This document shows positions 11,880 to 24,346 of a stretch of 64,000 nucleotides of DNA, piece by piece. Each line of letters opens with the position of its first letter. The stretch's first letter is position 1. Made by a program: the position numbers and the translations under genes. The DNA is from Puffinus mauretanicus (taxonomy: Eukaryota > Chordata > Aves > Procellariiformes > Procellariidae), in the NCBI GenBank assembly GCA_023333565.1, contig JAJKFH010000374.1, positions 2,976,001 through 3,040,000 of the forward strand. The letters are read 5' to 3'. The notes beneath the pieces were generated by a model. That model worked only from the letters and a program-made list of their open reading frames with translations, searched no databases and was not told the origin of the DNA.

Positions 11880-12330
11880 TAGCCAAGAAAGGTGATGTAG
11901 CATCAGCCACACTGACCCAGACTAAGGTTCCATCTAGCCTGACATGCTGTCTTCAGCAGTGGGCATAAGAGGACATCCAGTGAAGACCAAGAACAGGGCA
12001 GGCATATATGACACCCCCAAGCAGTCTCCCAGGCTTCAAATATCTTCTTGTCTGGGTTCTTCTGAGCCTGATCTTAATCAGCACATCTCTCTACCAGGCA
12101 CTTCTCCTAGGTGGAGAGGAGGTCTGTGGAGGTCTATACAAACCTGCTGCATTTACAACATCCTTTGGAAAGGAATTCTACAAGTTTACTGTGAACTACC
12201 TCTTCTTGTTTGCAGAATTTGGCCCATTAGCATCATTAAGCATGTATGGGTTGAGGTACGATGTTCTGAAATGGCCTTAAGCAAGAGTGGTTATGAAACA
12301 GTAGTCAGAGTCAAGTAAAATTTGCAATGC
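11880..12330 (-). mobile_element. Degraded CR1-type LINE 3' end, antisense
   Basis: This is an old, truncated copy of the 3' end of an amniote CR1-type (chicken repeat 1) non-LTR retrotransposon, lying in reverse. On the plus strand 11925-11944 reads AGGTTCCATCTAGCCTGACA and is followed by 'tgctgtcttcagcagtgggca', the reverse complement of the family's 'ACTGTCGGAGACAGGATACTGGACTAGATGGACC' type tail as I remember it. Further on, 12156-12175 (CAACATCCTTTGGAAAGGAA) and the next ~45 bases follow the antisense of the family's segment around 'CTGTGGAACTCACTGCCACAGG'. The order of the two blocks matches one element, with small insertions and deletions throughout. Divergence is high by eye, so the insertion is ancient. 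Open frames of 90 and 124 codons cross it, but they are in antisense frames of the repeat and are not taken as genes. No reverse transcriptase part is visible. The outer limits are approximate. Confidence 0.75.
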
Positions 12331-15300
12331 TGCAATTCTAAAGGAAAAGATGACTGCATTTAATGAAGTACAACTGTTTTACCATTAAATTGTTATTACA
12401 TTTCTTTGAAAGTTAGACTGACACAAAGCAGCTGACTGCTGCGGAAAAAAGTATCGTATGATGGAATTTTGGGACTGAAACCTTATAAGGCACAATTTCT
12501 GGTCATTAGCTAAATGGAAGCATATTGAACTCCTTAATCACTAAGAGTAAGTGCAATAAAGACAACAAATTGCAACAGATCTTGTCAGTTGGATCCAAAC
12601 AAAATACAATAAACCAAACCCAGTAAGTCTGCAGTGGCAGCTGGTACGGGGAGCTAAACAAATAATATTAGAATAGCAAAAGGCTTGGAGCCACAGGTTA
12701 CGCTAAGAACTTCCACTCACTTCAATAGGCATAAAAATTAACTATTTAAAAAAAAAAGTGCATTCTCAGAACTTCCTCACATCATCTCTACCCTAATCTT
12801 AACCACATACTTGCTACCAAGTACTCCAGACAGACTGCTTACTCCTGTTCACAGCTACCTAGATCTCGGTACACTGTTTGCACCCGTAAACAATTCAAGC
12901 CAAGTTTTAACTTTCCCCTGTGTTACCTCGGGATTCAAAGGGAAAACAGAACTTAGCAGGATCACGGCAAAAGTAAAACACTTCACTGCTACGTGGCCAA
13001 GGCTGAAACACCCCCAAAAATCTCAGTTTCTCAGAACAGTAATTTTTGAAATCAGTAAAAAGAAATTATGTTGCTCCCTTCCTTTTCCAGGACTGTATCA
13101 GCCACTGAAGAGGAATATGAAGCACACGCACAGCCCCATCACAGTGAACGAGGTTAATGGACTTCGTTAGGAGCAGCAGACTGCTGGGCAGTTGAGCACA
13201 TCAACGTCTCCAGATGGGAAGTACCACCAGAGCACATCAACACACTTCACTATTTTCATGCTGCAAAAACACAGAAGAGCACTCACCTCATTAGTGCCAG
13301 AACCTGTGAAAGAGAAGCAACTGTTTTATTAATTTTCTACCTGTGCTTAAGGAAAACTGACAAATCCATCTACTGATCACAGCAGGGCCAGCATAACTTC
13401 CCCAGCAGTATGGCACCAGCTTGCCTTGTACCTCTACGTGCCCTGGAAGAGCCTTACCTAGGTGCAAGAAGGGAGTTTACGCTCCATGTAGAGTCCCTCA
13501 TGCCCAGCCTGCTAGGACTGTCGGTAAGAGCACTAGTGACTGTCTCAATCTACTTATAACTGAGTTGAGATTGTCAGATAAGCTGCCAAGACACCACCAT
13601 TTGACAGGAACCTGTGAGCTACAGGTGAAGACACTCATCCTCCACACAAGCCATGATGAATAGCCTTGCCAATGCCACCAGTTGTGCACCATCAGTGACC
13701 CAGTGACACCACAGGGCTCACTGGCAAATAGGATGCGTTTGATCTGTAACAAAAAAGAGGTTCCTGGGCCCACCAAGGTTTAATTATATAAACTAACTTG
13801 CTAAAAGAAGCCCCTGTCCATCACTTGTTCCCATTCTGTGCTCACACCTTCTTCAGCTTCAGTTCTTCTATGTTCATTATGGGCCAATCCTCCCATGCTT
13901 TCACCAATCACCAACAGAGAAGCAACAGAAGTGGCAGAGGGCTCAAAACACCATAATTAGGCATTTGCTGACATGCTTTAAATCACTTTCCAAAGGACCA
14001 TTCTCCCCTCCATTAACCTGAGAGCAATTCCAGAGGGACAAGGCACCCAAGCTGCTTAAATGAACAATAGAAACTGGGTAGTGTGAACACTGCCAACACT
14101 GGGAGACCCTCCAACGGATTGGCAATTATGGCTCTATTTATCAGGAGTAGTTTGGTTTTGCTTAGTTTGTTTGCTATTCTCGCAGAGATTTGGAACAATT
14201 AGTCTTTTCTCAAAAAGTCTCTGCCCATCATCAATAATTATTCTTTTTAACAATGCAAGAGCTAGATAGGTACCTTCTGAAAGAAGGGCCAAAACTGAGA
14301 AGAAGATTAAGATGCCTGCATCACCAATTGAGGAAGAGGACCCCTAAAAGTCCTCTGTTAGCTCTTGCAACAGATGTGTCCTCCAGTCTGCCTCATTTCT
14401 GCAAGCTACTGACCTGTTTAGGACTCTGATTAGGACTAGACCCAACCAGATCGTGCAACCAATGATAAGCACTTTGTGTCATTCCAAAAACCTTGGTTTC
14501 AACCAATATAAACTCTGATTATGGGGGCCTGTCAAACATTGCTACTCGTGTCTGATACCATCTGGTAAACCTATCCATTGGCATTGTTAAATCGGCTGGG
14601 AGATCGCGCAGAGCACTTGCCACAGTGATTTTTGAATGCAGCAGAGCAGAACACGAGTCTTGCAGCTGGCCTAAAGGAAATTGGTGAATAATGTAGCTGA
14701 CATCTCTCCGCTCTCAGCATCACTTCCCTTCCCCCCCCACTTCTTGGTGGCCTTTCCTTCTACCCGTAGGGCTTCTTGCTAGCCATGCGCAACCCACCAG
14801 CATGCTGCCCCATCGCTTTCCAGTCACTTCGAATCAGGAAAGGCTCCCAGGTTGAACTTTAAAAAGGGGAATATGCATTGCTAATGAGAAGCTCCCAAAG
14901 AAGCTTTCTTCAGGGAATAGTGCACGTCCTTCCCTCCCGTAAGTGGGAAGCTTCAAGCAGAAAATCTACCTCTTATCTCTTTGCGCTTTGTGCCTGTATC
15001 CCTGCACCCTGTAGGAATTTAATACTGAGCCTCAAGGGTTTCCTAATCATCTTGCTTGCAGAGCAAAGGATATTCTTGGCACCTTAAGGTAAAGTGGCCA
15101 GACACTTCAGCTCACCTCTATAATGGAGATTATTCTTAGATTTCCCATGAGACATTCATAAGATACAATGCTCCCTTGCACGACCACCGGTCTTGCTCCA
15201 GGCAGCAATTCTTACAGAGCTGTCTTAGCATTCAGAGAGCTGTCACTGCACCAAGGACAAAGGAAAACCAATCTAATCATTTTGTATTTATACTACGTTT

Positions 15301-16499
15301 CCAAAGAGATATCAAGGAGTTTATTTTGCTCCCTGTTTCTAAAAATCAGAACTGATCAGAGCAACTTCTCAGAAATAAGCCAGGTGATTTGCCAACTTCA
15401 GAAACACCGTGCCCTGGACTTGGTGGTGTTTCAGTGCTCATCCTCAACACAGCTCCTCAGGTATTCAATTCTGGGCTTTGATAATCAGCATCTTCCAAAC
15501 AGTTAATGAAAAAATTAACTCAAAAAAAACCCACTCTAAAACCCAGTTTCTTGTCTTAAACAATACACTGACGAGCACTGCATGGAAGCTTTAAACTGAT
15601 TCTATTTTAAAACTAAGTCATCCTCCTTCCACTGTCAAACGCACATCTTATGAAAGATATAAAGCCCATGCGAAGGTCTAGAGGAGATAGCAGTCATATT
15701 ATTTTACTCAATCCAATTTCTATGTGAACACAGCTCGGAGAACACAGCACCAATCTCAATCTAACATGGCAGGCAGCGGGAAAGAAGATTGCTTCTGCTG
15801 TCTCTTCAGATGGGTTTATTGCTGTAGAGCTGTATACAAATAAAGGGTAATTAGCAATGATTTTTATTTCTCGTTTTAGGAGGCACAGGAATAAAAAAAA
15901 ATAAAGCCATCTATATTTAAAGGGTCAATTAGACCAACTTGGAAAAAAAATAACGAAAAAAGATCAAATTGAGACATTATTTTTGATAGCTTCCCTTTAT
16001 GTTTGCTGTTTGTCACTGCACAAAGTGCTGCTTTTGAGACTCTCTGCTCTCCCATCCCCTCCTTTCTGGCAGAAGTTACTAACCCCATACTCAGTACACA
16101 GCACGATGCTGCTGCTCTGCAGCCGTATGGGTCCGTCAAATTTTCACATGTTGGGAAACCTCCTTGAGGACGTCTGCATTTCACCTTAAAACTATGTTCT
16201 CCAATTGAATTCCTGGGGAAGTGACCGGGAAAGCAGCAACTCGCCTGCCCAATCCACTGCACTCCTCCATCCACCATCCTCCCATGCTAAAACACAGCTC
16301 CCTCCTCCCCAGCGCCCTGCTTCCTGGGAACAGACCCCCTCTGCTGTTAATTGTCCATCCTTCAAGTCCCAGTTCCTTAAAGTTTCAAATTCAAGCGCTG
16401 CTCTGGCCACATGCAGATGACCTCCCGTTACTGGGAGAGTTGTGTATCAGGTGTAACTCTCCAAACTACCCTCTCCCATCGCTGCAGTTAGGCTGCAGC
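12331..16499. other. Gene-free unique sequence
   Basis: No gene is supported; the longest frame is 133 codons (15876-16277, minus). Short homopolymers occur (A10 at 12748-12757, C8 at 14731-14738). The sequence around 14.4-14.7 kb has some isolated CpGs ('aaatcggctgggagatcgcgcagag') but no larger pattern. I see no mobile element here. Confidence 0.6.
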
Positions 16500-16890
16500 T
16501 GCTATTCAGTTATATTCGTCTCCTCTGAGTAAAGTTACCCTACTGCTATTAGATCAATATTGAGACCCTCTGACTTCTATACTTCGTGGATATTATTTGT
16601 ATGTTTATGCTCTCCTATGGGTATAGTTACCTGACACTATTATCTATGTAGTTAGTTATACCTTCCTAAGGGTACACTTACTTTGCCGGCTGTATTTAAA
16701 TCGTCTTCCACGGCTATAGTTATATTGTCAGATTCATATAAATAGTGCGGTTATGCCATACAGTCAGAAGGCAATGCTTGCAATACTGCAATTATTTATA
16801 CAGCACTAGGATCCCACTGGTATAAATACCTCACTTGGAGGCTGAGTTACATTGCTGTGTGTATAAATAATCGGTGGGAAGGTGGCTCTC
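16500..16890. repeat. Diffuse ~30-base periodic repeat with GTTAT/GTTAC motif
   Basis: GTTAY (or a close form) starts at 16509, 16534, 16603 (as gtttat), 16626, 16655, 16719, 16750 and 16846. The gaps are 25, 69, 23, 29, 64, 31 and 96, many close to one, two or three times ~31. The units share a loose form of 'ctRtagttatacYg...', usually followed by 'atataaata' or 'ctatg'. The stretch is visibly different from its flanks. I read it as a very old tandem repeat (minisatellite) or an unrecognised ancient mobile element. The regularity is imperfect and the call is tentative. Confidence 0.4.
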
Positions 16891-17847
16891 CGTCGCACAA
16901 CTACTACAGCAGTCGTGCGTAGTACAGAGACAGCAGAAAACCAGACCCTGTGCATGTACCTCCACAAGAGCTGTGTTGGCTTTGGAGTTTCAATTTTCTC
17001 AAAATTTCATTTTCCAGACACAAAATTTCTCACTTTGTTTCAGTATCATAATTTTCCAGGTGAACTGCTGTACCTGCCTAAAGGACTTGAACTATTTCCA
17101 TCACTGCAATATCTCAATGCCAAGTCTTAAAAGACAAAATCCACTAAAACACAGGCCTAACTAGGAGCAACGAGGTATGGTGTGACAGCCAGCCAACACC
17201 ACCCACAGGGAACAGAAAACCAATTATTTGCTCCTGAAGGATGATGACTTTCACTGCTATTGTGCTAACAATTCATCAACAGAAATTATATTGATGAAAC
17301 CTTAATACACAGGAGATCAGATCAAAGATCAACCTAGCTCATCATCCCTTCTTATTCAGTGACCACACATTGCATGACAAAAAAGATGAAAACTGGACAA
17401 ACCTATATGGAAACTAGTCCTCTCCATCTCTGCCTTCAGTCCCAGTCAATCCTCCCCAGCATATATTCATATATCCACCTCAATTAAGATCTGCTCGGCA
17501 AGGCTGTAAGAGGGAGCTATATTCGCATAGATGTCTGGGATAGGAGGACAGCGCTGGACTCCACCAGCAACTGCTATCTCATCATTTTCTGCAGGGACCA
17601 AGCTCTTCTTGCCTTCCATGGGGAAGATTATATTGAGCAACACCTGCTGCTCTGTCAGAAGCATTTTCCACTAATAAGTATCACTGTCCTTTCTGACAAT
17701 GTTCAGATCCACGTGCGTCCCAAGAATTGGCAGAAGGGATTACTACAGCAAGCAAAGCCAGCATCTCTGCAGAGGTTTGATAGTTTGACAGGGAAGCTCC
17801 TCAAGGGAGCATCTCAGTGAAAAAAATACAGTTCAATGTGATGGCTT

Positions 17848-17868
17848 GGGGGGGGGAAGGGAGGGAGG
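17848..17868 (+). repeat. G-rich tract with G-quadruplex motif
   Basis: G9 (17848-17856) is followed by AA, GGG, A, GGG, A, GG. Splitting the G9 run gives four runs of three G with one- or two-base loops, a canonical quadruplex motif on the plus strand. It is followed by a short GA-rich stretch. Confidence 0.7.
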
Positions 17869-19312
17869 AGAGAGAGACTTCAATGCTCTGCTTAAAAATT
17901 ACATGTGAAACCATTTGGAGGTCGCATCCTTGGAGCAGAAGTGGCAAGGGACTCTCTACCAGCCTACAAAAGGTTTCACCTCCACCCTGGTGGTGCCACC
18001 AGTGGGGTACTTGGCACCAGGAAGGAGTATTTGCAACTCTCCCATGCAAGGGTGAAATAGGAGTCCTTCTTCAAATAGTGATGGGAGGGAAAAAACCCCC
18101 ATGACTTATGTGCGAGTGTAAAATTCAGGTACTAGTCAAACATCTAATACTCTCTTTCTTCTAGTTTCACTGCATCTTTCCATTGAAACATCCCCAGGGA
18201 CAGATACTACATGCTGTGGCAGATAAGATTTTTTTTTACCATGCAGGATTTCCCTTTTGTGACACCTTCTGCCTATATGAGATTTTCTGTTAGAGGATCT
18301 CAAAGCAGAGCAACAAACCTTTATAATATTAAATAAAATTGTGAAATTAAATCTTTATAAAAATAGAGGATCAAGACAATGTCATCAAATTACAAAGTAG
18401 TCAAGAATTATGATATACTTTATATTTGAAGATATCAGCATAAGTGATTAGTCCAGGCTCATCAGGTTTAATTCACAACTCAGATTAGCTCTAGTTCCAG
18501 TATTTAATTTTAAGCACTAAACAAGGGGTTTTACTGTGTTATTGGCAGAAAAGATATGTTTAACTTTTAAGGAACAGTCGAAGTTCCTCTTCACCTGTCA
18601 CACTGTACCCCCAAAACCTGGAATAAGGAATTAGAGCTAAAAAGAAGAAAAAGCTGAATGGAAATTCCATCCAGCCCTTTTTCACATCTTAAAAGAAAAA
18701 AGTTACCCCCTCTTCAGAGCTAATTTATACTTGTACTTTCAGCACATACAGAAGTCCTAGACACATTACAAGAAAACGCCTTTCACACCACCATGTACCA
18801 AGTCCTCAACTGCTTCAATTCATAACAGCCAAGGCCAGGAGGTTCGATAAGTGATGACAACTCTCTTCTAACACAAACCATTACTTTTTGCCCAGTTATC
18901 TTTATACTGAGCTCAGCAGCACATAATTTCCTGAAAAATCTTTCAGAAAGGCGTTCAATCATGATCCGAAGGTATTGAGAGATGGTAACTTCACTCTGTT
19001 CTTTACCTCCTTAGTCTCAATGATTATTTAAAATTACTCTTTAAAACATTCATTGCCCTTCTGCTGTAGATTCATCTGGCTCCATCTTTCAGCCATTAGT
19101 TCCCATTATGCGTTTCTCTGTTAGATTCAAGAGCTTTTTAATATCCAATATTTTCCCATAGTAGGAGTACTTATTTATATCCTGTAACTAAGCCACTGCA
19201 AAATCATTTTGATAAGCAAACCAAAAGGACTCAGATAAATACTTGAAGGTGTACCCAAGCGTCTAGATGCTTTTCTGCCTTTGGTAAAGAAGTTTAAAGC
19301 TCAGCCATCACT

Positions 19313-19327
19313 GGGGGGGGGGGGGGG
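19313..19327 (+). repeat. Poly-G tract, 15 bases
   Basis: An uninterrupted G15 run, which is uncommon in vertebrate unique DNA and prone to length change and sequencing error. The true length in the genome may differ from what is shown. Confidence 0.85.
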
Positions 19328-22300
19328 CAGAAATTAGACTTTTCTTGTACATCTGCTGCAGGCTAAGCTACTGGCTAATATAACCCATCTAAAATCAGAA
19401 AGTCTCTCTCTAAATCTCTCCCTCTTTCTTACATGTTCATGGCAAATGGCCAGATGAGAGATTTCTCTTTATACGAAGGAAGAGTTAGATAGTCCTGAAT
19501 CCTTCACACAAAGTGACCTTCTCTTCTTTCAGAGGCATACATGACATTCTCTTGTCCTATCGAGAGGACCCATTAGACTAATACCCTTGGATGCAAACTG
19601 AACATTGCCCGAATGTGTTAGATCACATCCATCTTACAAATCAGATAAATGCTTTTTATGCCTTATAGATCTTGTGATGCTTAGGTAAACAGCTGGATCA
19701 GTCTCTCTGTATATATTATGAAAATCAAAGACTTCATTATGGAAAAAATGCATTTTTTTTAGAAAACAACCTTATGCCCAAAAGCTACAATAGCAATCAA
19801 GAGACACTGTTCTCCCAGGTCTCTGTCCTTACAAGGCAACACAACTCACAGGGGCAATTGCTTAGACAATTTGATGAATCACTAGACCCATGACCTTCAG
19901 GACAGAAAATATTCACTGTATATTTAAGACATAGTGAATACAGGGACTGACCAGAACTTCAGTATTAAATGCTAGTCTGATCTTTGATGCACAGAATGTG
20001 TCAATGGGCTTTTCACAGCCAAAACTTGTTTGATGGCCTTTGTAAAATATGTGCTACAGGTTTCTTCCCTAGTTTGTATACTTGGCTCCAAGCCATACTT
20101 CAAAGATTAAGCCGCAATTCCCAAAACATCTGTAAATGGGTACAACATTTTATGCATTTATGTAATAGTTTTCACGTGTTTCTGTTTGTAGGACCAGAAA
20201 TTTAAAAAAAAAATTATACATCTTTAATTATTAAAAAAGTTGTTGTCCAAACCTCTAGATTACTTCAAATGATACTGCAAGGACATGCTTAAGTACCAAA
20301 AGATAAAAAACTAACTTTTACCATTTTCTAAGTTTATTCAGGAAAAAAATGCAATTATAGAACTATTTGGGTGAATCAGAGTAGATAATAATGATGGTAA
20401 TTAGGAGATACAATACATTTTCCTAACGGGTACAGCCAAAATCTGTGTACCTTAGTAGCCCACCCTGCACCTCAGGTTCAGCTATGAGCCAGGTTAGCAG
20501 TGAAAGCCCCTCCAGCTGATTGCCCTCTGAGCTAACAGCACACATACAGATGCAAATAGGAAGATCTGAAAATGAGTTGCATTTCAGGTCTGTCCTCTCC
20601 TTACAGAGTCTCCGCACCCTGATTTATCTAACCATGAGTAACAGCCATGTGTCACCGCATTCAGCCAGCTAAGCGGCAAGGGGTAAGAGTGCAACGGATC
20701 TGCAGCATCAGAAGCTCTTTCCTCTCTACAAATGGGCTGATGGTGAGGTGCACAGACAAAGAGCATGAAGCAGTTTGTACACACCTCCACATCCCATTTG
20801 GGAAGGGAGGTGACAAAGTGTCCCTGCCATGCACGAAGGTTGAGCTGGTAGAGAACAGACCAGTGAGCATTTCAACTCCCAGCTTTTGGGTCAGTTCAGG
20901 TAAGTAGATGACTTTGCATCATCCATGGAAGAGTCAGTATTGCAAACCGAGTATGAAACTTCAGGCCAACCACATGTTCCTTCTCCAACACATCTGCTCT
21001 TTGCTACTTGCACTCTTCAACACCAGCAAATATGACAAAAACAATTACACCCAACCAACATGTAAGTCATGCACCCTTCCCACCTATACATACCAAAACC
21101 CTATAGCCTGCCAGGCCATGGAAAAACAGCTGCAGCCTCCTCAGTTGACCAGTTAAATATGCTTATCTGCCAACTGAGAATTTAACCTTTCTGGCCACAC
21201 AGCAAGGTCTGCTCCGTGAGCCCAGAACAGCAGAGAGCAATGCGGGATCAGCAAGTCTCTCCTGGGAGCCCCAGGGTTGCCACTTGCAGTGTCAATCACC
21301 ATGGTGTCCATATGCTGCTAAAATCACTTGTGCTGAGTGCAGTCCTGCTAAGTGGCTGATTTTGCACAAATTGAATTTGGCAAAGATGTTAAATGTCATG
21401 GAGTGAGACACTGGGACAGCAGATTTAGCAAAATTTGTAGCACAGTCCACACTGGCACATTGTTTGTGTGTTCATCGTCATTTCAACTAACTCTTCCTAG
21501 GTGTTTCTCTGCAGTAAACGAGTTTTCTTTCACTGCATCCAAAATCTAGAAAAGACCTCCAGCTCTGCACACCTGCAAAGAGATTTCTCATAAAAATGTG
21601 GAAAAAGAAAAAAAGAAACCTCAGGGGAAGTTTTATGCTTTTGTGTCTTTAGAAATGACCCAATGGGCTGGTGCACAGCATAGTTCAACACTTTGGGCAG
21701 TAGGGTTCATGATGAGGAACATAACACAATGAGATTTATCTTCTATATACCTTCTTTCATAAAAGAGAAAGGACTGCTTTAAGGATTAAGAATAGGAGTT
21801 TCACAAAAGCTTCTTAAGCCTAGAATGAACGAACATATGGCTCATACAAAATGAAGCTCCCATTATGGAGGTCCAAAGGCCCAGACATGAGATCAGTGCC
21901 ACCATGGGCCACGCTCTGCAGCACAAAGGTCATTTTGTGGATGGGACCGAAGTCCTGGACAAATCCAAAAGCACACAGATGTCCCAGAGGTGTTGAAGAG
22001 ATCCTCACTTAAACCACAGCAGTTCGGTCGCACGCTAAATGTTCAGTTCAAGCACACCAAGGCTGCTGATCTGCTCTTAGCACAGCCATTGCCACCTCTG
22101 ATAGTACATGACAGCGTGAGAAACGTGATGTCACATGTGATGAAGGCAGCAGATGCTGACAAATTACCTAATATCAGGCAACTGAAAATAAACAAGCGGA
22201 GGGGAAACTATCAACAACAGCCTCTGTATTTAGGTCCTCCCTACTGAAACCTTATGATTGAATCTAGTTATTGAGGGAAAAAAAACCCAACTCATTTTAC

Positions 22301-23289
22301 AAAGCCACTGAGAAGGGGTCTTTTTCTGACTTTTGTTCAATGCCAAGGAAAACGGTTCCTGACTGCAGAACTTGAACACTCTTACGTAAGAAATGCAGAG
22401 GCGGCAGACAAGGCTGACATCTGTGCTCCAGTGATGCCCGAAGGGATTCTGACATTGACTAAGATGGAACGACAGTTGCCCCCAGAAGTAAAAACGATTG
22501 CAAGGAACTTATCAATATTCAGACGGTGCGGGTCAGCTCTGAGTGAATTCACAGGTTGCTTCCCAGCTTGGCTCTGTTTCTCTCTCTGTTGCTGACTGGA
22601 CATGCTTTTCCCATGCGAGAGTTTATATTTGCAAGCCTCAGCACTCACTTTTAGAAAAAATTCCCTACAAGCCTCTTAAAATGAATTCTTGTTGGATGAA
22701 ACGCACCACTCGGAAGACTGTCAGCACTTAACCTGTCAAATTAAAAATCTGAGGGTATTCCCAGAGCAGCCAAGCCTTATGATTTTACTGAGAGTCTCAC
22801 AACATTTGGCGTTTCTTTTAAATTTGCAATTCCTGAAGGCAAGTAATTATGAGAGAATCTCAGTTTTCATTTTTAAAAAAGCCAGGCTTTTAAACTTCAC
22901 AATTACCAATGAAAAAGCTCTGAAAACATAAACTGAACTGTGGTTTAAATGCTAAGGAATCATAATTCACATCAAGGACTCCAAATGTATTCTTTATAAA
23001 GAAAAAAAATAATTCAACATCTAAACTCACATTTGGAGGTGTTAGGGACAGCAAATCTGGCTGAAGAGAATTAATTCAGGAGAATATTTCAGTACTAGAA
23101 AATGAAAGGTGGAAGAAGAGTCAAAGACAACTCAATTTTGCACGTGAGTGAACAGCCTCAAAAAACATAATTTAAAGTATTTCCCTAGCTCTAAAGGTAA
23201 TAATAAACACAGGAAAATATTAGGGAGACACAAGGCAACACGGAACGTCAGTGAGGGCAGAGGGGAGATGTCGAGACACAGCACATGCC

Positions 23290-23420
23290 TCTTACCCTAG
23301 TTCAGAGCTCTGCGACCCATAAGGATTGCTGTTCCAGGCAAAGGTGAATATGCAGAGATGTTTGTAAAGCATTTGTGCATCCAGACACTAGATGCGACAT
23401 TAGAGCTACCAGAGCCAGAA
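23290..23420 (+). mobile_element. Possible MIR 3'-tail fragment, sense
   Basis: GATGTTTGTAAAGC at 23357-23370 resembles the 3' tail of sauropsid MIR-like SINEs ('AATGTTTGTAAAGCGCTTTG'), and the next bases 'atttgtgcatccagacact' loosely continue it. Nothing upstream matches convincingly. A 14-base match in 64 kb is weak evidence by itself, so this is recorded only as a lead. Confidence 0.25.
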
Positions 23421-24308
23421 AAAGCTACTTGGGGGTTTCAGCAACTACATGTCCAGAATATTGATAGAAGCTAATTCATTATTCATTACTTTGGTGTTCT
23501 TGCAAGCAAGGGACTAATTAGCACTGACTGAAGATGAGGTGCTTTCTCACTTTTGAGCGCACAGCTTCAATCAGTGCCTCTCAAACAGCTCCACTGTTCC
23601 ACTTCTTGGTTGGCATTGCTGTTGCACGCCACCCCCTTCTTGCACAGATGGCTCCATCCTGCTTGCAGGAGTGCTGGAGAGCCTTCAAGAGCCACCACTG
23701 ACTTTGGACATCGCTATTTTCTGGATCCCCAGTTCAACAGGCCAAAGACCTGATTCCTTTCGAACACAGCACTTTTCGAAAAGCATTTGCCAAGCTAAAC
23801 ATCCAAAAGTTCTTTCCCTTCTATAATTATTAGTCCCAGCTGAGATCCTCAAGTACATTTTCACTTATAGCCAGAGGATAAAACATGTCAAACTAAAATA
23901 ACTTTGGTGCCTGCAGCCCTTTGCCACTCCGTGCCACCTAGGCTCATAAATCACTTCTGCAAATACTACCTTTAAATCAGGATTTGTGGTGAGGTTGCAG
24001 ACACAGCAATAACCCTTAAAACCACCTATTGCTTCTCCACCTCCTGCAGCGGATTGTGGGAGAGCCAGCAAGGCGCTCGCCCCACGGACGGTGCCAACGC
24101 CAAATCAGCAGGAAGAAGCTCTTCAAGTGTCCAACCTCTCTCCTAATAGCACAAGAAGGGTATTTTCAGCTTTAAAAGATGTTATTGCGAGCACAGGCTG
24201 CCACCTTGTCAGCTTGAAAAGAGCTCTCGAAGTAATGAATGACTTCTGTTGTTCCTACCAAAACAGGGTATCACTCACCCTGACAGCATAATATATGGGT
24301 TCCCCATA

Positions 24309-24346
24309 GCTATGCAATGCACGGAGGCACCCGTGCAATGCATAGC
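24309..24346. repeat. Compact near-perfect inverted repeat
   Basis: The arm GCTATGCAATGCACGG (24309-24324) and the arm CCGTGCAATGCATAGC (24331-24346) are complementary over 16 bases with one mismatch, separated by only 6 bases. This would form a stable short-loop hairpin or cruciform. TGCAATGCA in one arm and ATGCAATGCA-like sequence in the other also make the arms look like direct repeats of a TGCAATGCA core. Just outside, 'tgggttcccca' at 24297-24307 is a second small palindrome. No gene or mobile element is recognised around it. Confidence 0.75.

Larger units (their letters stand above)
16891..24308. other. Gene-free unique sequence
   Basis: No gene is supported; no frame exceeds about 100 codons. 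The 18.1-20.4 kb part is notably AT-rich with very few open frames. Listed items are the G-quadruplex motif at 17.85 kb, poly-G at 19.3 kb and the doubtful MIR tail at 23.36 kb. At 22127-22141 'gatgtcacatgtgatg' is a small palindromic stretch with a CRE-like half. Nothing else stood out. Confidence 0.6.

Noticed and set aside
12008..12280. Plus-strand 90-codon hydrophobic frame as a small membrane protein
   Set aside because: It lies wholly inside the antisense CR1 relic.
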